Translations under genes and position numbers: made by a program
Shown here: positions 1-7,897 of the stretch, piece after piece
Layout of the letters: every line of letters starts with the position of its first letter
How positions within the stretch are numbered: the stretch's first letter is position 1
The notes under the pieces: generated by a model
Databases searched by the model: none
What the model saw: only the letters and a program-made list of their open reading frames with translations
What the model was told of the DNA's origin: nothing
Source of the DNA: DAOUFU01 sp034429275
GTDB taxonomy: Bacteria > Chloroflexota > Anaerolineae > Aggregatilineales > Aggregatilineaceae
DNA: 22,045 nucleotides
Assembly: GCA_034429275.1 (NCBI GenBank)
Contig: DAOUFU010000271.1
Coordinates: 1 to 22,045, forward strand
Direction of reading: 5' to 3'

Positions 1-54
1 CCCGGTGATTTTGCTAGACTCTGTGCATCAAGAGATATTGCGGGAGCGTGATGG

Positions 55-1122
55 ATGGCGTCCCTCACATTGCAGCAGCAGTTGGATCGCTTGAGCGTCC
101 CTGGTGAGCTGTTTGAAGTTGTTGATGCAGAAGAGAAAAAAATCCGCTGTTATGCCTGCGCGCACCGCTGCCTGCTCAAGGATGGGCGGCGCGGCATCTG
201 CCAGGTGCGCTATAACGATGGCGGCGTGCTGCGGGTGCCCCGAAATTACGTCAGCGCGCTGAACATCGACCCGGTGGAAAAGAAACCGTTTTTCCATGTG
301 CTGCCAGGAGCAGCGGTGCTCAGCTTTGGAATGCTGGGGTGTGATTTCCGGTGCAGCTACTGCCAGAACTGGGAGATTTCGCAGGCATTGCGCGATGAGG
401 CTGCGGCCCGGCAGTATTCACCGGTGACGGCCCAGGAGATGATCGCCCTGGGGCAGGCCCGGCGTGCTGCGGCGGTGGCCAGCACCTATAACGAGCCGCT
501 GATCACCTCCGAATGGGCGGTCGAGATCTTCAAGCTGGCGAAACAGGCGGGCATGAAGACGCTATACGTCTCGAATGGGAACGGCACGCCAGAAGTGATC
601 GAATACCTCAAACCCTGGCTGGATGGCTACAAAATCGATCTCAAGACGATGCAAGACCAGCACTACCGGCGAGAGCTAGGCGGTGTTCTGCAGCATGTGT
701 TGGACACGATTCGCTGCGTGCACGAGGCCGGTATCTGGTTGGAGGTGCTGACGCTGGTCATTCCCGATTTCAACGACAGTAGCGACGAACTGTGGGATGC
801 AGCGCGCGCCATTCGAGATGTATCGCCGGAAATTCCCTGGCATGTTACGGCCTTTCACCCGGATTACAAAATGACCGACCGGGGCCGCACGCCTGCCGAT
901 ACACTCCAGCGGGCGGCGGAGATTGGGCTGGAAGCCGGGCTGTCCTATGTGTACACGGGCAACATCCCTGGGCGCACCGGGGACTGGGAAAACACGCGCT
1001 GCCCACGCTGCCAGACAACTTTGATCCGCCGCCATGGGTTCGCCGTGCTTGAGAACCGGCTTGCATCGACGGGGGGCGCGTGCCCCCAGTGCGGCACGGC
1101 CATTCCAGGGATTTGGGCATGA
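55..1122 (+). CDS. amrS: AmmeMemoRadiSam system radical SAM enzyme
   Basis: A 355-residue radical SAM protein. The [4Fe-4S]/SAM motif CX3CX2C is at C96, C100 and C103, in the context GCDFRCSYCQNWEIS, which is typical of the AmmeMemoRadiSam family. A cysteine set at C32, C35, C39 and C49 precedes the barrel. Two CxxC pairs near the C-terminus (C316/C319 and C343/C346) look like a zinc ribbon. Members usually sit beside AMMECR1- and Memo-domain genes (amrA, amrB); neither is in this window, although an upstream partner could lie just outside. The molecular reaction of the family is not settled. The ATG at 55 is chosen because GGGAG at 42-46 lies 8 bases upstream; the ATG at 51 is in another frame. 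The family call is firm, the cellular role is not. Confidence 0.88.
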   Translation: MASLTLQQQLDRLSVPGELFEVVDAEEKKIRCYACAHRCLLKDGRRGICQVRYNDGGVLRVPRNYVSALNIDPVEKKPFFHVLPGAAVLSFGMLGCDFRCSYCQNWEISQALRDEAAARQYSPVTAQEMIALGQARRAAAVASTYNEPLITSEWAVEIFKLAKQAGMKTLYVSNGNGTPEVIEYLKPWLDGYKIDLKTMQDQHYRRELGGVLQHVLDTIRCVHEAGIWLEVLTLVIPDFNDSSDELWDAARAIRDVSPEIPWHVTAFHPDYKMTDRGRTPADTLQRAAEIGLEAGLSYVYTGNIPGRTGDWENTRCPRCQTTLIRRHGFAVLENRLASTGGACPQCGTAIPGIWA

Positions 1123-1203
1123 CGATGCCCGACCAGCTTTCGTCATCTCGTGCCTGGCCCTGCGCGATCGTGGGTGAGGCATTCAGTCAGGAAAACGCGC
1201 ATC

Positions 1204-1524
1204 ATGACCAAACAAATCATCCCGCGTTATAAACTGATGCTGTTTTACGATTTGAGTCCTGGACTGCCCGAATCGTATTATGAATTTGTGATGCAAGAGA
1301 TGATCCCAACGGCGCAGGATATGGGGCTGTATATGTTTCGCGTTTTCCATACGGTGTGGGGCAACTGCCCGCTGCGGCAGGCTGAATTTGTGGCCGAAGA
1401 TTGGGCGACAATGCAGGCTGTACTGGCCAGCGAAGAATGGTCTATGCTGGAGAAAAAATTGCTGCGGTATGCCAGCAATTATCGCCGCAAGGTGGTGAAG
1501 TTCCGGCCCGGCTTCCAGATGTGA
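1204..1524 (+). CDS. Small conserved-looking protein of unknown function
   Basis: A 106-residue soluble protein starting MTKQIIPRYKLMLFYDLSPG. I do not recognise the family. The alternation of short beta-like stretches (KLMLFYDL, YMFRVFHTVWG, RQAEFVAED) with amphipathic helices (ESYYEFVMQEMIPTAQ, MQAVLASEEWSMLEKKLLRYA) resembles a ferredoxin-like dimeric alpha-beta barrel. That is a guess from pattern only. An in-frame upstream start at 1150 would add 18 residues rich in Arg and Pro; ATG 1204 is preferred because the body of the protein begins there, although no strong ribosome-binding site is visible. It lies 81 bases after the radical SAM gene on the same strand, so co-transcription is possible. 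Its stop codon is embedded in a hairpin. Confidence 0.7.
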   Translation: MTKQIIPRYKLMLFYDLSPGLPESYYEFVMQEMIPTAQDMGLYMFRVFHTVWGNCPLRQAEFVAEDWATMQAVLASEEWSMLEKKLLRYASNYRRKVVKFRPGFQM

Positions 1525-1532
1525 GCCGGGCC
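1505..1532. terminator. Hairpin between convergent genes
   Basis: A perfect 9-bp stem (GGCCCGGCT at 1505-1513, AGCCGGGCC at 1524-1532) with a 10-nt loop overlaps the stop codon of the upstream small gene and lies 28 bases from the stop of the opposing PLP-enzyme gene. There is no T-tract on either side, so it may be a pause or a weak bidirectional terminator rather than a classic intrinsic one. Confidence 0.4.
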
Positions 1533-1559
1533 GAGAGGGTGTTCACCGGTGCGAGCGAT

Positions 1560-2747
1560 TCAGGCGATGACCCCCAGTTCGCGGCCCACTTTGGCGAAGA
1601 CAGCGAGCGCCTGGTCCAGGTCTTCGCGCGAGTGGGTGGCGCTGTTCATTACGCGGATGCGCGCCTTGCCCTGAGGCACGGTCGGGAACCCGATGGCCAT
1701 CGCGAAGACTCCTTCCTCAAACAGGCGTCGGCTGAACTGCTGAGCCAATGGGGCTTCGCCCAACATGACCGGCACAATCGGGGTCTGGGTATGGCCGGTG
1801 TTGAATCCCAGGCTGTTCATCCCCTGTTTGAAATATTCCGCATTTTGCCAGAGCTTCTCGACCAGGGCGGTGCTTTCCTCAAGTAGGTCTACGGCTGCGA
1901 TACAGGCTGCAACATCCGGCACGGTCATCGCGCTGCTAAACAGGAAGGGCCGTCCGCGCTGCCGCAGCCAGTCGATAATCACCTGCTTACCGGCCACAAT
2001 GCCACCCACCACACCGAACGCTTTGCTCATGGTGCCGATCTCCACATCGATCCGACCATGCAGCCCAAAGTGATCGACGATGCCGCGTCCGCCACGACCC
2101 AAGACGCCCTCGCCGTGCGCGTCATCTACCATCAACAGAATGTCATGCTGCTCGGCGATCTCAGCCAGGGTGGGCAGGGGTGCAATATCCCCATCCATGC
2201 TGAACACACCATCGGTGATAATCAGGCGGCGGCCCGTGCTGGGGGCAGCGGCGATCTGGCGCAGCAGATCGTCGGGATCGGCATGTTTGAAGCGCACAAT
2301 CTCTGCTCGTGACAGCCGGCAGCCGTCGATGATGCTGGCATGGTTGAGTTCGTCCGAAAAAATGATGTCATCCTTGCCGACCAACGCGGGAATAGTTGCC
2401 AGGTTGGCGGTGAAGCCACTCTGGAAGGTAATGGCAGCTTCAGCTCCTTTGAACTGAGCCAACCGTCGTTCTAGTTCCAGGTGCAGGTCCATTGTTCCGG
2501 CGATTGTGCGCACGGCTGCGGGGCCGAGTCCGCGCGCCTGCACAGCCTGGGCAGCAGCTTCGGCGAGGCGAGGATGGTTGGCCAGGCCGAGATAGTTATT
2601 GGAAGAAAAATTGAGCACGCGCTTGCCATCGACTTCCAGCCATGCGCCCTGGGGGCTGCTGAGTGTGCGGATGTGGGTGAATAGTCCCTGGGCTTTGAGG
2701 CTTGCGATTTCCTCTTCGATCCAGGCTAGCTTGTTTTGCGCATTCAT
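1560..2747 (-). CDS. kbl: Glycine C-acetyltransferase-like (KBL/AONS family) PLP enzyme
   Basis: A 395-residue alpha-oxoamine synthase. The PLP-binding lysine is K242 in GTMSKAFGVVGG. The cofactor-stacking histidine is H136 in LNHAS, and the DDAHGEG segment (D208, H211) binds the pyridine nitrogen and O3'. Full length matches the family. KBL catalyses 2-amino-3-oxobutyrate + CoA to glycine + acetyl-CoA. The closely related 8-amino-7-oxononanoate synthase (biotin) shares these motifs, and no threonine dehydrogenase or biotin gene lies nearby, so the acyl substrate is not fixed by the sequence. The ATG at 2747 follows AGGAGA (2760-2755) with 7-base spacing; an adjacent in-frame TTG at 2750 is less likely. 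The gene is monocistronic and divergent from xylA. Confidence 0.85.
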   Translation of the reverse strand: MNAQNKLAWIEEEIASLKAQGLFTHIRTLSSPQGAWLEVDGKRVLNFSSNNYLGLANHPRLAEAAAQAVQARGLGPAAVRTIAGTMDLHLELERRLAQFKGAEAAITFQSGFTANLATIPALVGKDDIIFSDELNHASIIDGCRLSRAEIVRFKHADPDDLLRQIAAAPSTGRRLIITDGVFSMDGDIAPLPTLAEIAEQHDILLMVDDAHGEGVLGRGGRGIVDHFGLHGRIDVEIGTMSKAFGVVGGIVAGKQVIIDWLRQRGRPFLFSSAMTVPDVAACIAAVDLLEESTALVEKLWQNAEYFKQGMNSLGFNTGHTQTPIVPVMLGEAPLAQQFSRRLFEEGVFAMAIGFPTVPQGKARIRVMNSATHSREDLDQALAVFAKVGRELGVIA

Positions 2748-2772
2748 CAAGGAATCTCCTGAAACGTGCTGG

Positions 2773-2820
2773 CAAAAGACAAAAATCTTTTGAGTAGAAT
2801 ACTCTGCTGCAATTGTAGCA
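2773..2820 (-). promoter_or_regulatory. Cluster of palindromes upstream of kbl
   Basis: Three inverted repeats lie head to tail just upstream of the kbl ribosome-binding site. They are CAAAAGA/TCTTTTG (2773-2779 and 2786-2792), GAGTA-GAA-TACTC (2792-2804) and the near-perfect 16-bp palindrome TGCTGCAATTGTAGCA (2805-2820). I read them as candidate operator or leader hairpins for kbl. A convincing -35/-10 pair could not be fixed. Confidence 0.35.
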
Positions 2821-2890
2821 CAGCAAGGCGGCGCCTGGCTCTGAAGGACAGGCTCAGGGAAAGCAAAGCACCATCAATGGCGCTGAAAAA

Positions 2891-2918
2891 AGAGAACGCT
2901 TCGGCGTTCTTTGTTTTT
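2891..2918. terminator. Bidirectional intrinsic terminator
   Basis: A 9-bp stem (AGAGAACGC at 2891-2899, GCGTTCTTT at 2904-2912, one G-T pair) is closed by a TTCG tetraloop and followed by GTTTTT on the plus strand. Read on the minus strand, the same stem is followed by a TTTTTT tract (2890-2885). It lies between two divergent genes. It therefore either insulates them from each other or acts as an attenuator about 140 nt upstream of kbl. Confidence 0.65.
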
Positions 2919-3012
2919 CTCTAGCGGGAGGTCTCCGGCGATACTCGGATTTTGACGCGTTCGCCCTGCGGACATGCCTGGTTGGGGATGGTTGTTTTTG
3001 CCTTCGAATCCG

Positions 3013-3041
3013 TTGCCCTTTTGTGGTGGATCGCGTACAAT
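3013..3041 (+). promoter_or_regulatory. Predicted sigma70-type promoter of xylAB
   Basis: TTGCCC (3013-3018) and TACAAT (3036-3041) are separated by exactly 17 bases, and the -10 matches consensus at 5 of 6 positions. The predicted start site, near 3048, falls at the left edge of the XylR-like operator. This leaves a leader of about 108 nt before xylA. Confidence 0.6.
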
Positions 3042-3045
3042 GAAT

Positions 3046-3070
3046 TTAGTTTGTTGCCACAACAAACAAA
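3046..3070 (+). promoter_or_regulatory. XylR (ROK family)-type operator
   Basis: A perfect 8-bp inverted repeat, GTTTGTTG (3049-3056) and CAACAAAC (3060-3067), is separated by CCA and flanked by TTA on the left and AAA on the right. It closely resembles the xyl operator core of Bacillus subtilis (AGTTTGTT ... AACAAACT), the binding site of the xylose-responsive ROK repressor XylR. It sits on the predicted transcription start of xylA, where a bound repressor would block initiation. No xylR gene is present in the window. Confidence 0.72.
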
Positions 3071-3155
3071 ATGCCAGGCAAGAGAACCTCTTACCAGCCT
3101 TCGATCTGCCGACAGCTTTTGGCCATCTGAGGATTTGCAAGGGAGCAAAGATTTC

Positions 3156-4322
3156 ATGGGCAATTATGATCCGAAACCACAAGATCGTTTTACGTTCGGG
3201 TTGTGGACCGTGGGCAACACGGGCCGCGATCCGTTCGGGTACGAAGTACGCGCGGCGCTCACGCCAGTCCAGATCGTTCACTTGCTGGCCGAAGTGGGCG
3301 CGTATGGTGTCAACTTCCATGACAACGACCTGATTCCGATTGATGCAACGCCTGCCGAGCGCGACAGAATCGTGGCCGAGTTCAAGCAGGCGCTCGACGC
3401 TACCGGACTCGTCGTGCCGATGGCGACGACCGACCTGTTCCGCGAACCGGTGTTCAAGGATGGGGCATTCACCTCCAACGATCCCAAGGTGCGCGCCTAT
3501 GCGCTTCAAAAGGTGATGAACGCGATTGACCTGGGCGTTGAGCTGGGCGCGAAGGTGTACGTGTTCTGGGGTGGGCGCGAAGGTACGGAAACCGATGCCA
3601 GCAAGAACCCGCTGGAGGCCGGGAAGCGCTTCCGCGAGGCACTGAACTTCCTTTGCGATTACGTGCGCGACCAGGGGTATGATCTAAAATTCGCGCTCGA
3701 AGCCAAGCCCAACGAGCCGCGCAGCGACATCTACCTGCCGACGACGGGCGCGATGCTCGGTTTCATAGCCACGCTGGATCACCCGGATATGGTGGGTGTG
3801 AATCCGGAAGTGGCGCATGAGCACATGGCCGGTTTGAATTTCATGCATGCGGTTGCCCAGGCCTGGGATGCAGGCAAGCTGTTCCATATCGACCTCAACG
3901 ACCAGAAATTCGGGCGTTACGACCAGGACTTCCGCTTTGGGGCGGAGATGATTAAGCAGGCGTTCTTCCTGGTTAAGTTCCTCGAAGATGTGGGTTATTC
4001 GGGATCGCGGCATTTTGATGCGCACGCTTACCGCACCGAGGGGCCGGAAGGCGTCAAAGCGTTTGCTCGCGGCTGTATGCGTACTTATCTGATCCTGAAG
4101 GAAAAGGCAGCGCAGTTCAACGCCGACCCGGAGATTCAAGGTTTGCTCAGTGCGATCAACGCCGACGATGGGGCGTATAATTGGTTGAAGGGCGGCTACA
4201 GCGCTGCCAAAGCCCAGAAACTGCGTTCTGAGAGCTTCGATCGTCATGCCCTGGCAAGCCGCGATCTGCTGTATGAGCAGCTCGATCAACTGACTGTCGA
4301 ACTGCTGCTCGGTGTGCGTTAG
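3156..4322 (+). CDS. xylA: Xylose isomerase (class I)
   Basis: A 388-residue cytoplasmic TIM-barrel enzyme interconverting D-xylose and D-xylulose. All catalytic and metal ligands of the Streptomyces-type enzyme are visible, offset by about one residue: H55 and D58 (NFHDND), E182 and K184 (LEAKPNEPRSD), E218 and H221 (NPEVAHEHMAG), D246, D256 and D258 (HIDLNDQ and downstream) and D288 (RHFDAH). The length fits class I (about 390) and excludes the longer class II. The ATG at 3156 is chosen because GGGAG at 3141-3145 precedes it and MGNYDPKPQDRFTFGLWTVG is the family N-terminus; the open frame upstream runs through the promoter. xylB follows after 28 bases. It is probably controlled by the XylR-type operator upstream. 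Confidence 0.97.
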   Translation: MGNYDPKPQDRFTFGLWTVGNTGRDPFGYEVRAALTPVQIVHLLAEVGAYGVNFHDNDLIPIDATPAERDRIVAEFKQALDATGLVVPMATTDLFREPVFKDGAFTSNDPKVRAYALQKVMNAIDLGVELGAKVYVFWGGREGTETDASKNPLEAGKRFREALNFLCDYVRDQGYDLKFALEAKPNEPRSDIYLPTTGAMLGFIATLDHPDMVGVNPEVAHEHMAGLNFMHAVAQAWDAGKLFHIDLNDQKFGRYDQDFRFGAEMIKQAFFLVKFLEDVGYSGSRHFDAHAYRTEGPEGVKAFARGCMRTYLILKEKAAQFNADPEIQGLLSAINADDGAYNWLKGGYSAAKAQKLRSESFDRHALASRDLLYEQLDQLTVELLLGVR

Positions 4323-4350
4323 CATCCCGGATCATCCAGGAGGAATGAAT

Positions 4351-5841
4351 ATGGCGTACTTATTGGGGCTGGATGTCAGCACAACAGGCTCAAAAGCCCT
4401 GCTGATCGACGAGACCGGGGCAGTGATCGCCAGCCATACTACCGGCCATGAACTCAGCCAGCCCAAACCCCTGTGGAGCGAACAATCGCCGGCGGACTGG
4501 TGGAACGGCATGGTTGCCTCGATACGCGCCGTGTTGGGCAAGATCGAAGACGCGGGGCAGATCAAAGCCATCGGTCTGACCGGGCAGATGCACGGCCTGG
4601 TGTGCCTTGATGCGGCGGGGCGGGTGTTGCGCCCGGCGATTCTGTGGAATGACCAGCGCACCCAGGCCGAGTGTGACGAGATCATGGCGACAATCGGGCG
4701 CGAGCGGTTCATTCAGCTCACCGGCAATGTCGCGCTGACCGGCTTTACCGCACCCAAGATCGTTTGGGTGCGCAAGCACGAGCCGGAAGTCTATGCGCGG
4801 ATTGCGCATATTCTGCTGCCCAAAGACTATATCCGCTTCATGTTGACTGGCGAGTATAAGACTGACCTGGCGGGCGCGGCAGGCACGGTGCTGCTTGACG
4901 TGGCCAGGCGTCAGTGGTCGGAGACAGTGATCAAGGCGCTCGATATTCCCGCCGAGTGGCTGCCGCAGGTGCATGAGGGTCCGCAAATCACCGGTGTAGT
5001 GAACGAGCAGGCAGCGGCGCTGACCGGGCTGAAGGCCGGGACTCCGGTGGTGGGCGGCGGCGGTGATCAGGCAGCCCAGGCTACTGGTGTGGGTGCGGTC
5101 GAGCCAGGAATCGTGGCGCTGACAGTAGGAACTTCGGGCGTGGTATTTGCGCCTCTGGCCAGTTATGCCTATGAGCCAGAGGGCCGCTTGCACGCGTTCT
5201 GCCATGCGGTGCCGGGCCAGTGGCACTTCATGGGGGTGATGCTCAGCGCGGCAGGCAGTCTTCAGTGGTACCGCGATGCACTCGCACCGGGTGAAGACTT
5301 CGGCGCGCTGACCGACGAGGCTGCTGCTATCGCGCCCGGTTGTGAGGGCTTGATGTTCCTCCCCTACCTGACCGGGGAGCGGACTCCGCACCCTGATCCA
5401 CTGGCACGCGGTGCCTTCATCGGGCTGACAGCACGCCATACTCGCGCCCACATGACGCGATCTGTGCTTGAGGGAGTCGCATTCGGGTTGCGCGACAGCT
5501 TCGAATTGATCAAGGGCAGCAAAGCGGGGATCATCAACGAAGTCCGTGTGAGCGGAGGCGGTGCAAAAAGCCCGGTATGGCGGCAGATTCTCGCCGATGT
5601 GTTCAATGTCCCGTTGGTAGTTGCCGAAGCGATTGAAGGCGCGGCTTATGGTGCGGCGCTATTGGCCGGTGTGGGCGGCGGCGTGTGGAGCGATGTCCCC
5701 ACTGCGGCACGCGCGACCGTCAAACTGGGAGTGCGAGTCGAGCCGGGTGCAAACGTGGCCAGGTATGATGCCGCTTACAGCCTGTACCGCTCGCTGTACC
5801 CAACGCTGAAGGAAACGTTCCACCGGCTGGCCGACCTCTAA
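4351..5841 (+). CDS. xylB: Xylulokinase (FGGY family)
   Basis: A 496-residue kinase that phosphorylates D-xylulose to D-xylulose 5-phosphate for the pentose phosphate pathway. The FGGY ATPase fold opens with MAYLLGLDVSTTGSKALLID (phosphate loop, D8). It contains the substrate motif TGQMHG (78-82) and WNDQR near 99-103, and the catalytic base is D239 in VVGGGGDQAA, equivalent to the E. coli XylB aspartate. The C-terminal ATPase lobe has VSGGGAKSPVWRQ. The start is set by a perfect AGGAGG at 4338-4343, which is 7 bases before ATG 4351 but only one base before the in-frame ATG 4345. It follows xylA directly and ends at a strong hairpin. Confidence 0.96.
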   Translation: MAYLLGLDVSTTGSKALLIDETGAVIASHTTGHELSQPKPLWSEQSPADWWNGMVASIRAVLGKIEDAGQIKAIGLTGQMHGLVCLDAAGRVLRPAILWNDQRTQAECDEIMATIGRERFIQLTGNVALTGFTAPKIVWVRKHEPEVYARIAHILLPKDYIRFMLTGEYKTDLAGAAGTVLLDVARRQWSETVIKALDIPAEWLPQVHEGPQITGVVNEQAAALTGLKAGTPVVGGGGDQAAQATGVGAVEPGIVALTVGTSGVVFAPLASYAYEPEGRLHAFCHAVPGQWHFMGVMLSAAGSLQWYRDALAPGEDFGALTDEAAAIAPGCEGLMFLPYLTGERTPHPDPLARGAFIGLTARHTRAHMTRSVLEGVAFGLRDSFELIKGSKAGIINEVRVSGGGAKSPVWRQILADVFNVPLVVAEAIEGAAYGAALLAGVGGGVWSDVPTAARATVKLGVRVEPGANVARYDAAYSLYRSLYPTLKETFHRLADL

Positions 5842-5874
5842 ACAGGGTAGGTCGTTACTCAGACTGCTGGACGG

Positions 5875-5901
5875 CAGGGGCGAGATCAAGTCTCGCCCCT
5901 G
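5875..5901. terminator. Bidirectional terminator between xylB and the metal ATPase
   Basis: A perfect 11-bp stem, CAGGGGCGAGA (5875-5885) and TCTCGCCCCTG (5891-5901), with a 5-nt loop. It lies between two convergent stop codons (5841 and 5924). Only a short T-poor tail (TTGATT) follows, but position and stability favour termination of both operons. Confidence 0.65.
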
Positions 5902-5923
5902 TTGATTCCGCCAGAATGAAGTA

Positions 5924-7876
5924 TCAGGCGCGCCCGGAAAGCAAACGCAGCCCGTTGAGCACGACGATCCCCGTGCTCCCTTCGTGCCCGATGACGCCAA
6001 GCGGCAGGGGCAGCTCCACGATGAATGCGCTGAGCACCAGCAGCACGATCACTCCCAGGGCAAAAGCAATGTTCTGCCACACCACACGACGCGCGCGGCG
6101 GCTGAGCCGGATCGCATAGGGAATCGTCTCCAGTTTGTCACCCATGAGCACCACATCGGCGGTTTCCAGGGCAACATCGGTCCCGGCTGCCCCCATCGCG
6201 ATTCCCACTGTGGCAGCGGCGAGAGCGGGCGCATCGTTCACTCCATCGCCGACCATCGCCACCGGTCCATGATCGCGTTCGAGTTGTTCCATAATGCGCG
6301 CCTTGTCGTCGGGCATGAGTTCGGCATGAACCTCATCGATATTGATTTGCCGCGCGATTAGTTCGCCTACGCGCGCGTTGTCGCCGGTGAGCATGACCAC
6401 ACGCTCGACGCCCGCTTTGTGCATGGCCTCGACGATGGCGGCAGACTGTGGGCGGATGGTATCGGCCACCGCGAGAATACCCAGCCATTGGCCCTCATCG
6501 CACACGAGTAGGACCGTTTTGGCCTCATCGTGGAGCCGCTCGTAAATGACTTGCAGATCGGCAGGGGGATGGCCCGCGCACTCAGCGATATATTTCATGC
6601 GGCCCACACGGATCGCGCGTCCCCCAACCGTACCGCTCACACCCTGGCCGGGAACTGCCGAAAAGTCGTCTGCGTCGAGGACCGGTAGACCGCGATTCTC
6701 GGCAGCCTCACGTACAGCTTTCGAGAGTGGGTGCTCCGAGCGTGCCTCTACGGCTGCGGCGACTTGGAGGAGATCGTTTTCGCTGACATTGGCATAGGGG
6801 ATGATGTCAGTAACGGATGGCTCACCTTCGGTGAGTGTACCCGTCTTGTCGAAGGCGATGACGCGAATGGTCCCCATTTGTTCCAGGTGTGCGCCGCCCT
6901 TGAAGATGACACCCTTTCGCGCGGCGGCGGCGATGGCCGAAAGAAACGCCGCGGGAACCGAGATCACCAGCGCGCAGGGAGAAGCGACAACCAGCAGCAC
7001 CATGGCCCGGTAGAAGCTCGAGTCAAAGCTCCATCCCAACAACTGCCACGAGATCAACAGCGAGAGGGCAGAAGCCCCGATCACGCCCATCGCGTAATAC
7101 TGCTCAAAGTCATCCAGGAACCGCTGGGTTGGCGCTTTGCGTCCCTGGGCTTCTTCCACCATGGTGATGATGCGCGCCAGAGTGGACTGCGATGCCAACT
7201 GGGTCACCCGCACATCCATCGCGCCATTTTTGTTGAGCGTCCCGGCGAAAACCTGCGCACCGACCGTTTTCTCCACAGGCATGGATTCGCCCGTGATGCT
7301 GGCTTGATCCACTGAGGACTGTCCGGCGATCACCACGCCGTCCACCGGGATTCGCTCACCTGGCTGGATCAAGACGATTTCGCCGACCTGAATATCACTG
7401 ATGGGCACGGTGACCGTCTCGTCCCCGCGCTTGATGTGAGCTTCTTCCGGGTAGAGGGCGAACAAGGCCTGGATGGCTTTGCGACTGCGGCCCATGGCGT
7501 AATCTTGCAAGGCGTTGCTGAGTGAAAAAAGGAACAACAGGACCGCGCCATCGCGCCACTGGCCGACCAGCGCCGCTCCCATGGCCGCCAGGATCATCAA
7601 GAAGTCGATGTCCAGGGTGCCCATGTAGAGGCTTCTGAGACTCTGTTGGATGCCATAAAAACCACCCGCCAGATAGGCAATTACGGCAAGTACAGAAAGC
7701 ATCTCAGAGGGTAAACCGACAGGCTTGACGACAAAACTCGCCAGGATGGCAAGCAGAGTGATCACCACCAGAACGGGTTCAATTGTGCGACGTTGTAACC
7801 AGACCGGACGGATGGCGGATCTTCCGGCAGATTGGGCGGCGGAGGTTTTGGATTTGCTGTAGGTGAGTTCACTCAT
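5924..7876 (-). CDS. P1B-4-type transition-metal efflux ATPase
   Basis: A 650-residue P-type ATPase of the inner membrane. Visible landmarks are the actuator TGES (195-198), phosphorylated D343 in DKTGTLTEGEP, the P1B nucleotide-domain HP pair H382-P383, and the hinge GDGVNDAP (543-550). The ion-site motif is SPC (299-301) rather than CPC, and the following membrane segment carries HEGST (631-635). Together these are the signature of subgroup P1B-4 (CtpD, CtpJ, CoaT, PfeT), linked to Co(II), Fe(II) or Ni(II) export. Hydrophobic segments lie near 34-50, 58-76, 90-105, 110-127, 262-281, 289-316 and 603-630. No N-terminal CxxC metal-binding domain is present. It follows the TrmB-type regulator gene after 21 bases, probably as one transcript. 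The exact metal cannot be read from sequence. Confidence 0.93.
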   Translation of the reverse strand: MSELTYSKSKTSAAQSAGRSAIRPVWLQRRTIEPVLVVITLLAILASFVVKPVGLPSEMLSVLAVIAYLAGGFYGIQQSLRSLYMGTLDIDFLMILAAMGAALVGQWRDGAVLLFLFSLSNALQDYAMGRSRKAIQALFALYPEEAHIKRGDETVTVPISDIQVGEIVLIQPGERIPVDGVVIAGQSSVDQASITGESMPVEKTVGAQVFAGTLNKNGAMDVRVTQLASQSTLARIITMVEEAQGRKAPTQRFLDDFEQYYAMGVIGASALSLLISWQLLGWSFDSSFYRAMVLLVVASPCALVISVPAAFLSAIAAAARKGVIFKGGAHLEQMGTIRVIAFDKTGTLTEGEPSVTDIIPYANVSENDLLQVAAAVEARSEHPLSKAVREAAENRGLPVLDADDFSAVPGQGVSGTVGGRAIRVGRMKYIAECAGHPPADLQVIYERLHDEAKTVLLVCDEGQWLGILAVADTIRPQSAAIVEAMHKAGVERVVMLTGDNARVGELIARQINIDEVHAELMPDDKARIMEQLERDHGPVAMVGDGVNDAPALAAATVGIAMGAAGTDVALETADVVLMGDKLETIPYAIRLSRRARRVVWQNIAFALGVIVLLVLSAFIVELPLPLGVIGHEGSTGIVVLNGLRLLSGRA

Positions 7877-7897
7877 GGGTGCCGAAATTCTCCCGTG

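Larger units (their letters stand above)
2748..3155. other. 408-bp divergent intergenic control region
   Basis: No credible gene lies between kbl (-) and xylA (+). The stretch holds the kbl-side palindromes, a bidirectional terminator hairpin (2891-2918), the xylA promoter (3013-3041) and its XylR-like operator (3046-3070). The reading frame of xylA stays open upstream to 2952, but it has no family homology there and crosses the promoter. The part from 2919 to 3012 shows nothing I can identify. Confidence 0.6.

Noticed and set aside
2760..2940. Glycine riboswitch upstream of kbl
   Set aside because: The conserved glycine-aptamer core could not be found on either strand; only palindromes and a terminator are present.
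3004..3012. TTCGAATCC, resembling a tRNA T-loop
   Set aside because: The flanking bases do not pair as a T-stem, and no acceptor or anticodon arms surround it on either strand.
2952..3155. N-terminal extension of xylose isomerase by 68 residues
   Set aside because: It crosses the predicted promoter and operator and lacks family similarity; ATG 3156 gives the standard length with a ribosome-binding site.
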